DNA of 64,000 bases from assembly GCF_023169945.1 (NCBI RefSeq), contig NZ_AP025591.1:4460481-4524480 (forward strand), written 5' to 3'. Source of the DNA: Anaeromyxobacter oryzae. Lineage in GTDB: Bacteria; Myxococcota; Myxococcia; Myxococcales; Anaeromyxobacteraceae. The translations under genes were made by a program, and so were the position numbers. The notes beneath the pieces were generated by a model that saw only the letters and a list, made by a program, of their open reading frames with translations, did no database searches and was not told the origin of the DNA. Below, piece by piece: positions 1-7,998 of this stretch. Within the stretch, counting starts at the first letter, position 1; each line of letters begins with the position of its first letter.

Positions 1-279
1 ATCACGCTCCGCGGCCGCGTGCTGCCCATCGGCGGCCTCAAGGAGAAGGTCCTCGCGGCCCACCGCGGCGGGATCAAGAAGATCCTGATCCCGAAGGAGA
101 ACCAGAAGGACATCCGCGAGATCCCGAAGAAGGTCCGGGACGCGCTCACGATCGTGCCGGTCGAGCACGCGGACGAGGTCCTCCGGGAGGCGCTCGTCCT
201 CGAGCGGCCCGAGGGCTTCCTGAAGAAGCCGGAGCCCGCGCCCGCGGCGCAGCCGCCCGAGGCGACCGCGCAGGCGTAG
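1..279 (+). CDS. lon: ATP-dependent Lon protease, C-terminal fragment
   Basis: This is the 3' end of a lon gene whose start lies left of the window. Lon is a cytoplasmic AAA+ protease that unfolds and degrades damaged and regulatory proteins. The visible part covers the end of the proteolytic domain. It opens with [16 protein letters not shown], the strongly conserved segment holding the lysine of the Ser-Lys catalytic dyad, followed by [14 protein letters not shown]. The serine lies outside the window. The last 20 or so residues are a proline/alanine-rich tail that varies between Lon proteins. The reading frame is continuous from base 1. A Rho-independent terminator follows 21 bases after the stop, so transcription of this gene ends here. 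Confidence 0.97.
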   Translation: MTLRGRVLPIGGLKEKVLAAHRGGIKKILIPKENQKDIREIPKKVRDALTIVPVEHADEVLREALVLERPEGFLKKPEPAPAAQPPEATAQA

Positions 280-300
280 CTGGTCCACGGAAGACGCATC

Positions 301-337
301 GAGCGCCCGGCCGTCCACGGCCGGGCGCTCTTTCTTT
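301..337 (+). terminator. Rho-independent terminator after lon
   Basis: A perfect 12-bp GC-rich inverted repeat (301-312 with 319-330) encloses a 6-base spacer and is followed at once by TTTCTTT. It lies 21 bases after the lon stop codon. Confidence 0.9.
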
Positions 338-367
338 GCCGCGCGCGCGTCGTGGTAGACGTGAGGC

Positions 368-1186
368 ATGAGGCTGCGCGCGATGGCGGCGTGGGCGATG
401 CTGGCGGCGTGGGGCGGGGACGCTGCCGCGGACGTTCCCCCGAACCCGAGCCCGAACGCGAATCCGGCGCTCGTGCCCGCGGCCCCTGTCCCCGGTCCCC
501 AGGCCCCCGACCCGACCCCCCCGCCCCCGATCGCCACCGCCGCCGACCTCGGCGATTTCATCACCGGCTACTACCGCTCCCCTCGCCCGGACCGGCTCGT
601 GGAGGCGCTCGTCGCGGCCGACCGGCTCGGCGTCGTCGGCGAGGGCACGCTCGGGCCGTTCTCCGCGTTCGCCGGCGCCGTCCTGCGGGAGCACCCCGAG
701 CTGATCGCCTCCGGGAACCGGGCGATGCAGGGTGCCTCCACGGCGGGGCAGGTCCTGTGGTGGCAGTCGGTCTGGACGAGCGGCACGCCCGCGGCGCTCT
801 CCGCGCTCGCCACGGCCGTCGGGGCGACCGCGCCGGTGCGCGACGCGCTCGAGGCCATGCGGGCGGCGCCTCCACCGGACCCGCTGCTCGCCGCCGTCGG
901 GACGCCCGCGCAGCTCGACGTCCTCTGGGCGTCGTTCTTCGCGACCGGCGACGGTCGCGTCATCGTCCGGATCGCCGCCCACCTCGCCTGGAGCGAGGAC
1001 GCGGATCCGCAGCGCCGCCTCGTCGGCGAGGCGGCGCGCTGGTCCCTCCGCGCGAACGCCGAGGCGCACCCGCGCGTGCGCGAGGTGCTCGAGGCGGCCG
1101 TCGCCGCCGGGGGCGAGGGGGCCGATCCCGCTCGCGTCCGGGCGCTGCTCGCGGAGAAGGGGCCGCCCGCCGCGCCGCCGCGGTAG
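368..1186 (+). CDS. secreted hypothetical protein with proline-rich linker
   Basis: I do not recognise this 272-residue protein. Residues 1-21 look like a signal peptide (short basic start, then an Ala/Leu/Trp-rich stretch ending DAAADV). Residues 22-55 are a Pro/Ala/Asn-rich linker, which suggests an exported protein with a flexible tether. The remainder is predicted helical, Ala/Leu-rich and without a catalytic motif I can name; the region around LWWQSVW is the most distinctive. The ATG at 368 was chosen because it places the signal peptide at the N-terminus; a TAGAC hexamer about 10 bases upstream may be the -10 element. It stands alone between the lon terminator and the next gene. Function unknown. 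Confidence 0.7.
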   Translation: MRLRAMAAWAMLAAWGGDAAADVPPNPSPNANPALVPAAPVPGPQAPDPTPPPPIATAADLGDFITGYYRSPRPDRLVEALVAADRLGVVGEGTLGPFSAFAGAVLREHPELIASGNRAMQGASTAGQVLWWQSVWTSGTPAALSALATAVGATAPVRDALEAMRAAPPPDPLLAAVGTPAQLDVLWASFFATGDGRVIVRIAAHLAWSEDADPQRRLVGEAARWSLRANAEAHPRVREVLEAAVAAGGEGADPARVRALLAEKGPPAAPPR

Positions 1187-1244
1187 AGGCGCGCACCTGC
1201 GCGAGAGAGGTGCGCTCGCGCCTCGAGCCGCGGTAGAAAGGGGC

Positions 1245-2135
1245 ATGCTCGATCGACCGCGGGGCCGCGCCGCGAGGCCCCTCCCGACCGTCCTGCTGGT
1301 GCTCGCGACCGCCTGCGCCGGCGCCGCGGCGCAGCGCCCGGCCCGTCCCGCGGCGCCGCCCGAGTTCTTCATGAACGTCGACGGCACGGCCGGGAAGCTC
1401 CGCGCGTCCGTCGGTGGTGAGGGCGAGCCCGCGGTGGTGTTCGTGCACGGCCTCGGCTCGGACCTCGAGGTGTGGCGCGCGCAGCTCGATCACGTCCGGC
1501 TGCACCACGCCGCCGTGGCCTACGATCAGCGGGGTCACGGCGAGTCCGACCGCGCGTCCGACGGCGTGTACACCATCGACGCGCTGGCGGCCGATCTCGA
1601 CGCCGTGATCCACGCCCTCAAGCTCCGCAGGGTGGTGCTGGTCGGCCACAGCATGTCGGGCGCGGTGCTCACGACGTACGCGGGCCGCCATCCGGACGTC
1701 GTCGCCGGGCTCGTGTACGTGGACGCGCTCGGGGATCTCCGCGGGCTGCCCAGGCCGGACGTCCAGGCGATGCTGGCGAGCGACGCGACGCGCACGACGA
1801 CCCCCGCGATCCGCGAGGGCTTCGCGCAGATGCTCGGCCCGAGCGCGCGGCCCGCGACGCGCGACCAGGTGCTCGGCGCCGTCGCGCGGCTCGACCCGCC
1901 CGCGTTCGCGGCGCTGCGCCGCAGCCTGACCCAGATCTCGGCCAAGGAGCGGTTCGCGCCCTACCGCGGCCCGGCCATCGCCATCGAGGTGGGTGATCGG
2001 CCGGTCCCGTTCATGGCCGCGGCGATGCTGGGGCTGCCGCGCCTCGAGGTCTCGAACGTCTCGCACTGGCTCCAGCTCGACGAGCCCGACGCGCTGAACG
2101 GGAAGCTCGACGCGTTCCTCGCGGGGATCCGGTAG
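1245..2135 (+). CDS. alpha/beta-hydrolase, exported
   Basis: This is a 296-residue alpha/beta-hydrolase-fold enzyme, probably an esterase or related hydrolase of unknown substrate. A hydrophobic leader (residues 14-29) contains TACAG, so it may be a lipoprotein, though the lipobox is not ideal. Core motifs are in the usual order: the oxyanion loop VHGLG (His68), the nucleophile elbow GHSMSG (Ser136), a candidate acid in VGDRP (Asp251) and the catalytic histidine in NVSHW (His274). The frame is open far upstream, but the ATG at 1245 is preferred because it gives a leader peptide and sits behind a purine-rich AAAGGGG. The gene is monocistronic by spacing. Confidence 0.85.
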   Translation: MLDRPRGRAARPLPTVLLVLATACAGAAAQRPARPAAPPEFFMNVDGTAGKLRASVGGEGEPAVVFVHGLGSDLEVWRAQLDHVRLHHAAVAYDQRGHGESDRASDGVYTIDALAADLDAVIHALKLRRVVLVGHSMSGAVLTTYAGRHPDVVAGLVYVDALGDLRGLPRPDVQAMLASDATRTTTPAIREGFAQMLGPSARPATRDQVLGAVARLDPPAFAALRRSLTQISAKERFAPYRGPAIAIEVGDRPVPFMAAAMLGLPRLEVSNVSHWLQLDEPDALNGKLDAFLAGIR

Positions 2136-2160
2136 GCCCGTCGAGCGGGCCCGCCCTCCG

Positions 2161-2280
2161 CTACTCCGGCATCTGCACGAGGATGTCCTTCAGCGACCCC
2201 TCGACCCAGAGGTCCTTCGCGCGGTCGAGCAAGGCGAGGTACTCGCGGTCCTGCAGGAGCTTGGCGTTGATCGCCGCCGA
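2161..2280 (-). pseudogene. remnant of a gene 3' end
   Basis: On the minus strand a coding-like stretch of about 39 codons ends at a TAG at 2161-2163. Its translation begins around SAAINAKLLQDREYLALL and closes with DILVQMPE. It has charge and hydrophobicity typical of a real C-terminus, unlike the arginine/proline run upstream in the same frame. There is no ATG or GTG in frame before the stop codon of the sulfatase gene (2407-2409), and that sulfatase is in the same frame. I read it as a decayed gene whose 5' part is lost. It could also be a former C-terminal extension of the sulfatase. Confidence 0.4.
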
Positions 2281-2406
2281 CCCCCGCGGCGGGAGCGCGG
2301 CGGAGGGGGAGCTCCGCCCGGCCGCGGGCGAGCGGGCGCCGCGTGGCCGCGTCAGCGCCGGAGCGCGGGCACGCGACCGCCGCGCGAGCCTACGAAAGCG
2401 AGCCTC

Positions 2407-4296
2407 TCACCGCACGAACCGTCGCATCTCGTCGAGGATGCCCATCAGCAGCCTCGGCGCGGCGCTCGGGTCCCGCGGCTCGTAGCGCGGTCCGTGAGCC
2501 GTGAGCCGGGTCGACTCGTCGATGCCGTTCGCGAACACGGTCGTGGTGTCGTCGTCCTCGATGATGGCGCACGCCGCCCAGCCGCAGACGACGGCGTGCC
2601 GGCCGTGCTCCGGCGGCTCGAGCAGCGACCGCCCGAGGGCGCGATCCGCGGCCGGGTCCTCACCTCCGAGGACCTCGACCAGCGTGGGCGCGAGGTCCAC
2701 GTGCCGGGTGAGGTCGTCGCGAACGCCGGGGCCGCGGCCCGGGATCCGCAGGACGAGCGGCACGTGCCACTGTTCCTCCCCGAAGCCGGAGTTGTGGAAC
2801 CAGTGCCCGCCCTCGCCGAAGGCCTCCCCGTGATCGCCCGTGATGACCACGATCGCTTCTCCAGCGCGGGGGCCGAGCGCGGCGAGCACCTCGCCGACGA
2901 GCCGATCCTCGTACCGGAGCGCGTTGCGGTAGCGGTTCCTCATGAGCACCGGGGCCGTCGAGCCCATCTCCGCGACCGCGAGGTTGGGCGCGTATGGGGC
3001 GAACGGCGCGTCTCCTGGCGGGAACGCGTAGGGGGCGTGGCTCGAGTCGAGGAAGAGCGCGAGGAGGAAGGGCGCGGTCCCGCTCGCTCGCTCACGGGCG
3101 AACGCGATGGCGGCGGCCGCAGCGGCGCGATCGCGCATGGCGCCGTCGCCCTCGAAGGCGTCGGCGATGGAGCCGGGCACCTCGGCGAACACCGTCGACC
3201 GCAGGGCGGGGTAGGTCAGGACCGCGGACGAGAACACCCCGAACGCGTAGCCGCGCGCGCGGAGCGCTGCGAGGAGCGCTGGCGGCTGCCGGGCGGCGGC
3301 GAACGCGTCGAGATACACGCCGTGAATCCCGTAGAACATGCTGAAGACGCCGAAACCGGTGCTGTTGCCGCCGCTCGCGTGCCGGCGGAACCACGTCGAC
3401 TCCCGCGCGAAGCGCGCGATCACCGGCGTGGTCTCGTCGTCGAGGGCGTCGGCGCGCCAGCTCTCGAGCACGATCCAAACGATTGGCGGCGTGGGCGCGC
3501 CCGCCCGGAACCGGAGAGGCGCGAGCGGATAGCGCGGCTCACCGACCCCCGGGCGCGAACGATCGAGCAGGTCGAGCGGGTGGTGCGCGCCGCCCGCGCC
3601 GGTCAGGACGCGCCAGAGCTGCCGGACGGGGAGCGGGCCGTAGGCGGGCACCGCGGTGGCCGCGCGCGCGACGTCCGAGCGGGCGGCGACGTCGGCGGCG
3701 GCGTACACGCCGCGGTCCGCGACGAGGAGCGCGAGGGTTGCAGCGAGCGCGCGACGCCACGCGATCCGCTCGGCCCCGTCGTGCGGGCGGCGGGCCGCGC
3801 GCCGGAGGAGCGCGGCGTGCGCGGCGGCCGCCAGGCCGAGCGCGGCGGCGCACGCGGCGGCCGCGAGGGTCACGTCCTTGCGCGTGAGCTCCAGCGAGGC
3901 GAGCCCGCCCGGCGTCAGCAGCAGGTCGACGACCATCCGGTTCACGTGGAAGTGGAACAGCGCGTACACCTTCCGATCGACCTGCAGCGCGAGGTGGAGC
4001 GACGCGAACGCGACCGGCGCGGCGACCCGCAGCGCGGCGCGCGCCGCGGCCGCGAGCGTGAGCGGCAACAGCACGAGCGCCACCGCGATGCACGCGGCGA
4101 GGACCTGCGCTCCGGCCGCGACCCGGACGAACGTCGCCGAGAGGAGCCCCGGCGCGTCCGCCGCGCGCGCATAGCCTTCGGCGACGGGGAGTGCGGCGGC
4201 GGCGCTCCACAGCGCGAGCGCGAGCAGCGCCCGGCGGTGGACGACGGCGTCGGGTGGCGGGCACGGGACGGGCATGCGACGGGCGCCGATCATCAT
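2407..4296 (-). CDS. YejM/LapC-like inner-membrane sulfatase-fold protein
   Basis: This 629-residue protein has five or so hydrophobic segments in its first 220 residues, including FHFHVNRMVVDLL, which resembles the DUF3413 membrane part of YejM (PbgA/LapC). An alkaline-phosphatase/sulfatase domain follows. The nucleophile region SGGNSTGFGVFSMFYG lies near residue 310 and the metal-binding GDHGEAFGEGGH near residue 483. In enteric bacteria YejM controls LPS amount through LapB and FtsH. The periplasmic domain here seems to keep a nucleophile Thr/Ser and metal ligands, so it could be an active hydrolase or phosphotransferase. Start: two adjacent ATGs at 4296/4293, with another at 4275; no clear ribosome site separates them. 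Confidence 0.82.
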   Translation of the reverse strand: MMIGARRMPVPCPPPDAVVHRRALLALALWSAAAALPVAEGYARAADAPGLLSATFVRVAAGAQVLAACIAVALVLLPLTLAAAARAALRVAAPVAFASLHLALQVDRKVYALFHFHVNRMVVDLLLTPGGLASLELTRKDVTLAAAACAAALGLAAAAHAALLRRAARRPHDGAERIAWRRALAATLALLVADRGVYAAADVAARSDVARAATAVPAYGPLPVRQLWRVLTGAGGAHHPLDLLDRSRPGVGEPRYPLAPLRFRAGAPTPPIVWIVLESWRADALDDETTPVIARFARESTWFRRHASGGNSTGFGVFSMFYGIHGVYLDAFAAARQPPALLAALRARGYAFGVFSSAVLTYPALRSTVFAEVPGSIADAFEGDGAMRDRAAAAAAIAFARERASGTAPFLLALFLDSSHAPYAFPPGDAPFAPYAPNLAVAEMGSTAPVLMRNRYRNALRYEDRLVGEVLAALGPRAGEAIVVITGDHGEAFGEGGHWFHNSGFGEEQWHVPLVLRIPGRGPGVRDDLTRHVDLAPTLVEVLGGEDPAADRALGRSLLEPPEHGRHAVVCGWAACAIIEDDDTTTVFANGIDESTRLTAHGPRYEPRDPSAAPRLLMGILDEMRRFVR

Positions 4297-4351
4297 ACAG
4301 GGGCCCGGGGCGGCGAGGAGCGCCGCTCGCGTCGGGGGAACCGCGGCGCCC

Positions 4352-5185
4352 TCAGCGCCCGAGCGCGGGCACGCGCGCGTAGTACCGGTGCGCGCCGCGC
4401 GCGCTCGGCAGCGGCACGAGGCCGAGGCGCGCGAGGTCCCAGCCCGGCGCGCCGTCCTTCACGACGACCCACCGGCGGGCCACCCGCCGCGCGGCGTCGA
4501 GCGCCTCCGGCGCGAGCGGCCGCGCGTCCGCGAGACGCCGGACCACGTCGAACCCGCCGGGCTCGGCGCGGGCGTGGCGGAACATCGGGTCGAAGACGAC
4601 GACGTCGAAGCTCGCCGGCGCCGCGGCCGAGAGGAACGCGAGGTGATCCGCGTGCTGGACCTCGACGCGCCGAGCGGGCTCGAGCGGGAGGCGCCGCATC
4701 CCCTCGCCGGTCCAGGCGGCGAGGGCGCGCGAGGACTCGAGGCCGACGACCCGCCCGCGCGGTCCGGCGGCGGCGGCGGCGACGAGCGCGTCCGCGCCGA
4801 GCCCCGCGGTGCAGTCGAGCACGGCATCCCCCGGCTCGATGCCGGCGGCCTCGGCGAACGGGTCGTGCGTCGTCGCGTCCGCCCGGCTCCCCGCCCGCCG
4901 GGCGAGGACCCGCTTCATCCGGAGCGCGCCCATGCCCGGCGACCAGGCGTGCTCGGCGCCGCCGGCGACCAGCACCGCCTTCGTGGACGAGAGGACGAGG
5001 GCCGCGTCGGCGCCCGCGGCGGCGACCACGCGCGAGAGGGGGCGCCGCTCGCGCGCGACGAACGGGAGCCCGTAGCGCCCGGCCGCCGCGATGGCCGCCT
5101 GCGCCTCGTCGGGGGCGGGGTGCAGCGGGGTGGTGACGACCAGGTCCACGCGGGGGAGGCTCGCCCGGCGCGGGCCCCCGCGCAA
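4352..5185 (-). CDS. RsmJ/YpiP-like SAM-dependent methyltransferase
   Basis: A class I SAM methyltransferase, 277 residues from a TTG at 5185 or 265 from a GTG at 5149; the GTG makes the protein begin VDLVVTTPLHP as homologues do. The second half has motif I (LDCTAGLGADALVA, near residue 120), the acidic loop GLES and a DPMFRH motif near residue 198. DPMF replaces the usual DPPY/NPPY and is typical of the RsmJ/YhiQ and Bacillus YpiP family, in which RsmJ methylates a guanine of 16S rRNA. The N-terminal ~100 residues form the small extra domain of that family. An RNA methyltransferase is therefore likely; the exact target is inferred. It is divergent from the RHH-nadA unit. Confidence 0.78.
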   Translation of the reverse strand: MRGGPRRASLPRVDLVVTTPLHPAPDEAQAAIAAAGRYGLPFVARERRPLSRVVAAAGADAALVLSSTKAVLVAGGAEHAWSPGMGALRMKRVLARRAGSRADATTHDPFAEAAGIEPGDAVLDCTAGLGADALVAAAAAGPRGRVVGLESSRALAAWTGEGMRRLPLEPARRVEVQHADHLAFLSAAAPASFDVVVFDPMFRHARAEPGGFDVVRRLADARPLAPEALDAARRVARRWVVVKDGAPGWDLARLGLVPLPSARGAHRYYARVPALGR

Positions 5186-5199
5186 GGGCGCCGGCGGGG

Positions 5200-5228
5200 T
5201 TGCGCCGGCGCGTCGGGGCGGCTAGGAT
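5200..5228 (+). promoter_or_regulatory. sigma-70-type promoter of the RHH-nadA operon
   Basis: TTGCGC (5200-5205) and TAGGAT (5223-5228) are separated by exactly 17 bases. Transcription would start near 5235, giving a short AT-rich leader. That leader contains the 8-bp palindrome TTATATAA (5246-5253) just before the ATG at 5260, a possible operator. Confidence 0.65.
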
Positions 5229-5259
5229 CTTCGCCTACTCAAGAGTTATATAAATCGTC

Positions 5260-5472
5260 ATGAAAAAGACCAGCGGGAACGGGCGCGCCGCGAAGGTGCG
5301 CAGCTTCTCGGCCACCGACGAGGACGCGGCCATGCTCGACGCCGTGGCCCGTTACCACGGCTTCTCCAAGTCGGCGACGCTCGTCGGCCTCGTGCGGCGG
5401 GAGTTCTGGCGCCTCTTTCCCGCCGGCACGGGCGACATCAAGCCCGCGCGCGGCGCCCGGGTGAAAGCATGA
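5260..5472 (+). CDS. small ribbon-helix-helix-like protein coupled to nadA
   Basis: A 70-residue basic protein. The pattern KVRSFSATDEDAAMLDAVAR, then GFSKSATLVGLVRREFWRL, reads as a beta strand followed by two helices, as in ribbon-helix-helix (MetJ/Arc-type) DNA-binding proteins. The last 15 residues are a disordered tail. The ATG at 5260 follows an AT-rich leader unlike the rest of the window. Its TGA overlaps the nadA ATG (ATGA at 5469-5472), so the two are translated together from one promoter. Context suggests a regulator of NAD biosynthesis or an autoregulator. The fold is inferred from pattern only; a small partner protein without DNA binding is the alternative. Confidence 0.7.
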   Translation: MKKTSGNGRAAKVRSFSATDEDAAMLDAVARYHGFSKSATLVGLVRREFWRLFPAGTGDIKPARGARVKA

Positions 5473-6473
5473 GCCTCCCCGTCGTGCCCATCCACGATCC
5501 CGTCGCGAACCCCGCCTCCGGCAGCGATCTCGCCGCCGCGGACGTCGCCTCCCTCGAGGAGGAGATCCGCGCCCTGGCCCGGGAGAAGGACGCGGTCATC
5601 CTCGCCCACAACTACCAGCTGCCCGAGGTCCAGAAGATCGCCGACCACGTCGGCGACTCGCTGCAGCTCGCCATCATAGGCAAGAAGGTCCCGCAGGCGA
5701 CCATCGTGTTCTGTGGCGTCCACTTCATGGCGGAGTCGGCCAAGGTGCTCGCCCCGGAGAAGCGGGTCCTCCTGCCGAACCTGTCCGCCGGCTGCTCCCT
5801 CGCGGACTCGATCACGGCCGAGTCCCTCGAGGACTGGAAGGCGCGGTACCCCGAGCACGCCGTCGTGACGTACGTGAACTCCACCGCGGAGGTGAAGGCG
5901 CTGTCGGACATCTGCTGCACGAGCGCGAACGCCGCGTCGGTGGTGCGGTCGCTGCCCCAGAAGAAGATCCTCTTCACGCCCGACAAGAACCTCGGGAAGT
6001 GGGTGGCGGCGAAGGTCCCGGAGAAGGAGGTCGTGGTGTACGACGGTTGCTGCCCCGTGCACGACGTCCTCCGCGCCGCGAGCGTGAACCGCGTCAAGGC
6101 CGCGAAGCCCGAGGCCGTCGTCATCGCGCATCCCGAGTGCCGCGCCGACGTCGTGGAGATCGCCGACGAGGTGTGCTCGACGACGGCGATGCTCACCGCG
6201 GTCGAGCGCCACCCGCAGGCGCACACCTTCATCGTCGCGACGGAGCACGGCATCGTCTACCAGATGAAGAAGCGCTGGCCCGACAGGGAGTTCATCGTGG
6301 CCGACGGCTGCATCGGGTGCCGGATGCACTGTCCGTACATGAAGATGATCGACCTCGTCATGGTCCGGGACGCGCTCGTCCGCGGGAAGCACGAGGTGCA
6401 GGTCGAGCTCGACGTCGCCGCCGGGGCGCGCCGCGCGCTCGAGCGGATGATCGCGGTGCCGCGGGACGCGTAG
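5469..6473 (+). CDS. nadA: quinolinate synthase A
   Basis: NadA condenses iminoaspartate with dihydroxyacetone phosphate to give quinolinate, the precursor of NAD. The 334-residue length suits the family. The oxygen-labile [4Fe-4S] cluster ligands are present: Cys109 (LSAGCSLAD), Cys194 or 195 (DGCCPVHD) and Cys281 (DGCIGCRMHCP). Extra cysteines 284 and 288 lie near the third ligand. Other conserved segments are ILAHNYQ near residue 45, FCGVHFMAE and TEHGIVY. The first 30 residues are a non-conserved extension. No nadB or nadC is next to it; instead it is coupled to a small RHH-like gene. It converges on the permease gene with only 20 bases between. Confidence 0.96.
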   Translation: MSLPVVPIHDPVANPASGSDLAAADVASLEEEIRALAREKDAVILAHNYQLPEVQKIADHVGDSLQLAIIGKKVPQATIVFCGVHFMAESAKVLAPEKRVLLPNLSAGCSLADSITAESLEDWKARYPEHAVVTYVNSTAEVKALSDICCTSANAASVVRSLPQKKILFTPDKNLGKWVAAKVPEKEVVVYDGCCPVHDVLRAASVNRVKAAKPEAVVIAHPECRADVVEIADEVCSTTAMLTAVERHPQAHTFIVATEHGIVYQMKKRWPDREFIVADGCIGCRMHCPYMKMIDLVMVRDALVRGKHEVQVELDVAAGARRALERMIAVPRDA

Positions 6474-6493
6474 CGGGGGGATCCCGCGCCGGG

Positions 6494-7897
6494 TCACGCC
6501 AGCGCGAAGTACACGACGAACGCGACGGCGGCCCCCGCCATGAGCGGGTGGACCTCGCGCGTCCGCCCCGTGGCGAGCTTCAGCACGACGAAGGTGACGA
6601 ACCCCGCCCCGATGCCGTTCGTGATCGAGTACGTGAACGGCATCACGGTGAGCGTCAGGAACGCCGGGATCGCCTCGGTGAAGTCGTCCCAGGGGAGCGA
6701 GCCGACCTCGCGCATCATCAGGAATCCCACGAGCACGAGCACCGCCCCGGTCGCCTGCGGCGGGACCACCGCCGCGAGCGGCGAGATGAACAGGCAGAGG
6801 GCGAACAGGAGCCCGGTCACGACCGACGTGAGCCCGGTGCGCCCGCCCGCGGCGGCGCCGGACGCGCTCTCGACGTAGGTCGTCGCGGAGCTCGCGCCCG
6901 CCGCGCCGCCCGCGACCGCGGCGAGCGAGTCGATGAGCAGCACCGTCCCCGGTCGCGGGAAGTTGCCCTGCGCGTCGAGGTACTTCGCCTCCTGCCCGAC
7001 CGCGACGACGGTCCCCACCGTGTCGAAGAAGTCGGAGAGCATGAGGGAGAAGACCACCAGGATCGCCGCCGCGGGGCCCATCGCGCCGAAGAAGGAGAAG
7101 CTGAACTTGCCCAGCTGGCCGAAGTCGGGGAGGGCGACCGGCGACGACGGCAGGACCACCTCGAACGGCTTGAACCCGGCCGCGCTCCCGAGGAGCGCCT
7201 TCGCAACGACCGCGACGACGGTCGACGCGCCGATGCCGATGAGGAGCGCGCCGCGGACGTTCCGGGCGAGGAGCCACGCGGTGAGGAGGAGCGTGGCCAC
7301 GAAGAGCAGCGCCGGGAAGCCGCGGAGGTGACCGGCGGTCCCGAGCGCCACCGGGACCGGATCGGCGGGGCTGCGCGACACGAACCCCGCGTCCACGAAC
7401 CCGATGATCCCGAGGAACAGCCCGATGCCGATCCCGATGGCGCGCTTCATGGCCATCGGCACGGCGCGGACGACGGCCTGCCGGAGCCCGGTCGCGACGA
7501 GCGTCGTGATCGCGAGGCCCTCGGCGACGATGACGCCCATGGCCTGCGGCCAGGTGAGGCCGCGCGCCGCGACGAGCTGGAATGCGACGACCGAGTTCAG
7601 GCCCATCCCCGCCGCGAGCGCGAGGGGGAGGTTCGCGAGGAGCCCCATCGCCACGGTCATGACCGCGGCGACGAGCGCGGTCGAGGTGAGGATCGCCGCG
7701 TGCGAGAGCTGGGCGCCCGTCACGTCCTTCGGGCCGCCGAGGATCGCGGGGTTCACGAAGACGATGTACGCCATCGTGACGAACGTGGTGGCGCCCGCGA
7801 GGACCTCGCGCCGGGCGGTGGTCCCGCGGGCGGTGAGGCCGAAGAAGGCGTCGAGGCCGGAGGCGCGGGTCGCGCGGGCGACGGTCGGGTTCTCCAT
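6494..7897 (-). CDS. AzgA/PbuG-type purine permease (NCS2 family)
   Basis: A 467-residue inner-membrane transporter with 12-14 hydrophobic segments. Near the N-terminus it has ATTFVTMAYIVFVNPAIL, the signature of the AzgA branch of NCS2 transporters. It also has SATTYVESASGAAAGGRTGL, where the TYVES-AAGGRTG motif marks adenine/guanine/hypoxanthine carriers of this branch. Proton symport of purine bases is the expected role; which base cannot be told from sequence. The ATG at 7897 is the natural start. No purine riboswitch is evident in the short upstream region. It is a single gene, separated from the peptidase by a terminator-like hairpin. Confidence 0.9.
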   Translation of the reverse strand: MENPTVARATRASGLDAFFGLTARGTTARREVLAGATTFVTMAYIVFVNPAILGGPKDVTGAQLSHAAILTSTALVAAVMTVAMGLLANLPLALAAGMGLNSVVAFQLVAARGLTWPQAMGVIVAEGLAITTLVATGLRQAVVRAVPMAMKRAIGIGIGLFLGIIGFVDAGFVSRSPADPVPVALGTAGHLRGFPALLFVATLLLTAWLLARNVRGALLIGIGASTVVAVVAKALLGSAAGFKPFEVVLPSSPVALPDFGQLGKFSFSFFGAMGPAAAILVVFSLMLSDFFDTVGTVVAVGQEAKYLDAQGNFPRPGTVLLIDSLAAVAGGAAGASSATTYVESASGAAAGGRTGLTSVVTGLLFALCLFISPLAAVVPPQATGAVLVLVGFLMMREVGSLPWDDFTEAIPAFLTLTVMPFTYSITNGIGAGFVTFVVLKLATGRTREVHPLMAGAAVAFVVYFALA

Positions 7898-7946
7898 GCG
7901 TGCGATATAAGCCGCCGCCCCGCGCGGGCCCGAGCGGAAAAGCGAA

Positions 7947-7980
7947 GCCCCTCCCCCGCCGGCACCGGCAGGGGAGGGGC
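7947..7980 (-). terminator. hairpin terminator after the S46 peptidase gene
   Basis: A perfect 10-bp stem (7947-7956 with 7971-7980) encloses a second GCCGG/CCGGC pairing. Read on the minus strand it lies 18 bases past the peptidase stop codon and is followed by CTTCGCTTTT, a moderate T-rich tail. Confidence 0.65.
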
Positions 7981-7998
7981 GGTGGGGACGGGCGCCCG

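Noticed and set aside
732-1244. Long 5' extension of the alpha/beta-hydrolase frame
   Set aside because: It runs through the preceding gene in another frame and is Arg/Ser/Pro-rich; the ATG at 1245 yields a proper leader.
2494-5136. An 880-codon plus-strand frame
   Set aside because: It is antisense to the sulfatase and methyltransferase genes, both of which have clear catalytic motifs.
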